Made by a program: the position numbers and the translations under genes
From: Chlamydiales bacterium
GTDB taxonomy: Bacteria; Chlamydiota; Chlamydiia; Chlamydiales; JAACFD01
Length of the DNA stretch: 6,042 bases
NCBI GenBank assembly: GCA_009937555.1
Contig: JAACFD010000135.1
Location: 1 to 6,042 of the forward strand
Reading direction: 5' to 3'
The notes under the pieces: model-generated
Seen by the model: only the letters and a program-made list of their open reading frames with translations
Databases searched by the model: none
What the model was told of the DNA's origin: nothing
In this document: positions 4,814 through 6,042 of the stretch, in pieces
Position numbering within the stretch: the first letter of the stretch is position 1
Layout: each line of letters opens with the position of its first letter

Positions 4814-6042
4814 ATGAGTTTTCCCCCTACTGCAGCCGCACCTACTCCACACAAAAAAACGCCGCATAAGCCTAATATGATGCCTGCAGGAAAAAGTTAT
4901 GTAGATGCCCTTAAAGCTCATCTTCCTTCTAGGGTGAGAGCTGCTGCCGACCCAGCCTTAGCTGCAGCTGCAGTGATTCCTGGGAGTGTAAGTCCTTCTG
5001 TAGTTCAAGCAAGCCCATTTATTCCTACACTACCGCCTATATACCGTGACCTTCCTCTTGAAGTGCAACAGACTTTCTATGCTTATATAAAAGCTTCTAG
5101 ACGAGCTATTACTTCCTACCAGTACCCTATGATGCCAGACAACATTAAGAAGTATATAGCGGTTATGTCTCAGATACTTAAACTAGAAGCAAAAGAGGGA
5201 GAACTTCCTCCTTTAGGAGCTTTATGCTTTCATAGTTTTGCCTACTTTTGTGACTATAACTTTAATAATTTACTGCCATCATTATTTGAAAGAGCTTCTT
5301 TATCTCCTGAGTGCATGCAAACAGAGCTTCATGTAACGGGTTCAGCAGCAAAACAGATACGAGATCCTTACAAAAGAGTTCCTTATGGCGATATCGATAT
5401 GGTCAAACGAATTAGTTTTAAAGCTACTCTTGAGGAATCTAGCATTGAAGCTATTAGGAATTTAAAAAAGCAAATTGGAGAGCATTGTCTAAATTCAGTA
5501 CTGCAAACTATTAAAAATGCATATATTTGTTATTTTGCTCTAGACTTATCAGAAGAGCAGCTTGAACAGTTTTTATACAAAAAAGCTAGAATCATAGATG
5601 AAGAGAATTGCATCTTCATCTACCAAATTGGCCCTAGAGAAGGGCTAACACTAGACCTTTGTTTTATAGTCGACATTGAAATCTTTAACCCTGATGGCCA
5701 ACTTACTTCTTTCCAGATGGGCTGTGTATCCAGCTCTGCTTTCGTTTGTGATGATATTAAAATTAGCACTCAATCTCCATGTATCACTTCCTGGGATAAT
5801 AAAATAATAGAAGTAGCTCGTCACAATCACAAAAAGCTTTGTGTAGCGCGCCCTTTAAAGCCCGCCACCTTTCCAAGACTTATATATAGATTGAGTTCAG
5901 GAGAGAATCACTACTCATTTAATGTTCTAAGAGTTCATATGGGTAATTTTTTAGGTGACTTCTCAGGCTTAAGTCAAGTAGATAACTTAAATATCAATTT
6001 CAAAAAAGCTTGGGAGACTCACCCTCTTCTTTTAGTAGCTAC
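4814..6042 (+). CDS. Putative nucleotidyltransferase-fold protein, poly(A) polymerase/CCA-adding-like (3' end outside window)
   Basis: The frame is open from ATG 4814 to the window edge, with 409 complete codons and no stop, so the protein is longer. The ATG is the first start after an in-frame TAG at 4763; its ribosome-binding site is weak (AAGAAG, 6 nt away). Residues 1-75 are rich in Ala and Pro and look disordered, as in some type III-secreted proteins, though that is only a resemblance. Residues 76-170 look helical. Residues 172-196 read LHVTGSAA, 11 other residues, then YGDIDMV. This fits the polymerase-beta superfamily hG[GS] motif followed by DhD: Gly176-Ser177 with Asp193 and Asp195. 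A strand with an acidic residue follows (LTLDLCF, 278-284; Asp281 the likely third carboxylate). Residues 329-362 end in RPLKPATFPRLIYRLSSG, resembling the segment after the catalytic core in class II CCA/poly(A) enzymes, where 'DPLRILRAIRF' is usual. The fold assignment is inference; the substrate is unknown. An inactive or secreted relative is also possible. Confidence 0.8.
   Translation, partial: MSFPPTAAAPTPHKKTPHKPNMMPAGKSYVDALKAHLPSRVRAAADPALAAAAVIPGSVSPSVVQASPFIPTLPPIYRDLPLEVQQTFYAYIKASRRAITSYQYPMMPDNIKKYIAVMSQILKLEAKEGELPPLGALCFHSFAYFCDYNFNNLLPSLFERASLSPECMQTELHVTGSAAKQIRDPYKRVPYGDIDMVKRISFKATLEESSIEAIRNLKKQIGEHCLNSVLQTIKNAYICYFALDLSEEQLEQFLYKKARIIDEENCIFIYQIGPREGLTLDLCFIVDIEIFNPDGQLTSFQMGCVSSSAFVCDDIKISTQSPCITSWDNKIIEVARHNHKKLCVARPLKPATFPRLIYRLSSGENHYSFNVLRVHMGNFLGDFSGLSQVDNLNINFKKAWETHPLLLVA

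Noticed and set aside
4961..4973. GCTGCAGCTGCAG short tandem repeat
   Set aside because: It encodes part of the Ala-rich N-terminus of the gene at 4814 and is ordinary low-complexity coding sequence.

Overview
The window looks like part of the chromosome of an environmental (amoeba- or arthropod-associated) member of the Chlamydiota. The main reason is the DnaA-family protein at 263-1648. Its opening (MQAW, then VDKWLKSLKVL and FDACNLYLEA) and its domain IV motif FSRDHSTV match what I remember of the chlamydial DnaA1 paralogue, not canonical DnaA. The AT-rich composition, the dnaA1/lgt neighbourhood and the AGCS-type amino-acid transporter fit this. Genus-level placement is not possible from the sequence alone.

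Layout. Bases 1-150 probably hold the C-terminal end of an unidentified gene with one membrane helix. A promoter-bearing gap (151-262) leads to dnaA (+). A perfect 9-bp hairpin straddles the dnaA stop codon. A likely promoter with a perfect TATAAT follows it and precedes an unrecognised 231-residue basic protein (+, 1750-2445). That gene runs tail-to-tail into lgt (-), overlapping it by 17 bp. lgt is the second gene of a leftward two-gene operon: an AGCS-family Na+/amino-acid symporter (-) overlaps the lgt start by 4 bp (ATGA). A roughly 200-bp divergent intergenic region carries two outward-facing copies of nearly the same 15-bp element, each containing TTGCTAGAAT, an extended -10 promoter signature. 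From 4814 to the right edge a long open frame (over 409 residues, no stop) encodes an Ala/Pro-rich N-terminus followed by what looks like a divergent polymerase-beta-type nucleotidyltransferase core of the poly(A) polymerase / CCA-adding kind.

How the genes relate. The left half concerns replication initiation (DnaA1) and an orphan protein tied to it by position. The right half concerns the envelope: alanine/glycine uptake, and diacylglyceryl transfer to prolipoproteins by Lgt. The truncated gene at the right edge is the least explained coding sequence. The DnaA shows substitutions at the Walker B second acidic position, sensor II and the basic loop, so it may not cycle ATP or read DnaA boxes as E. 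coli DnaA does. I see no CRISPR, insertion sequence, tRNA or rRNA.
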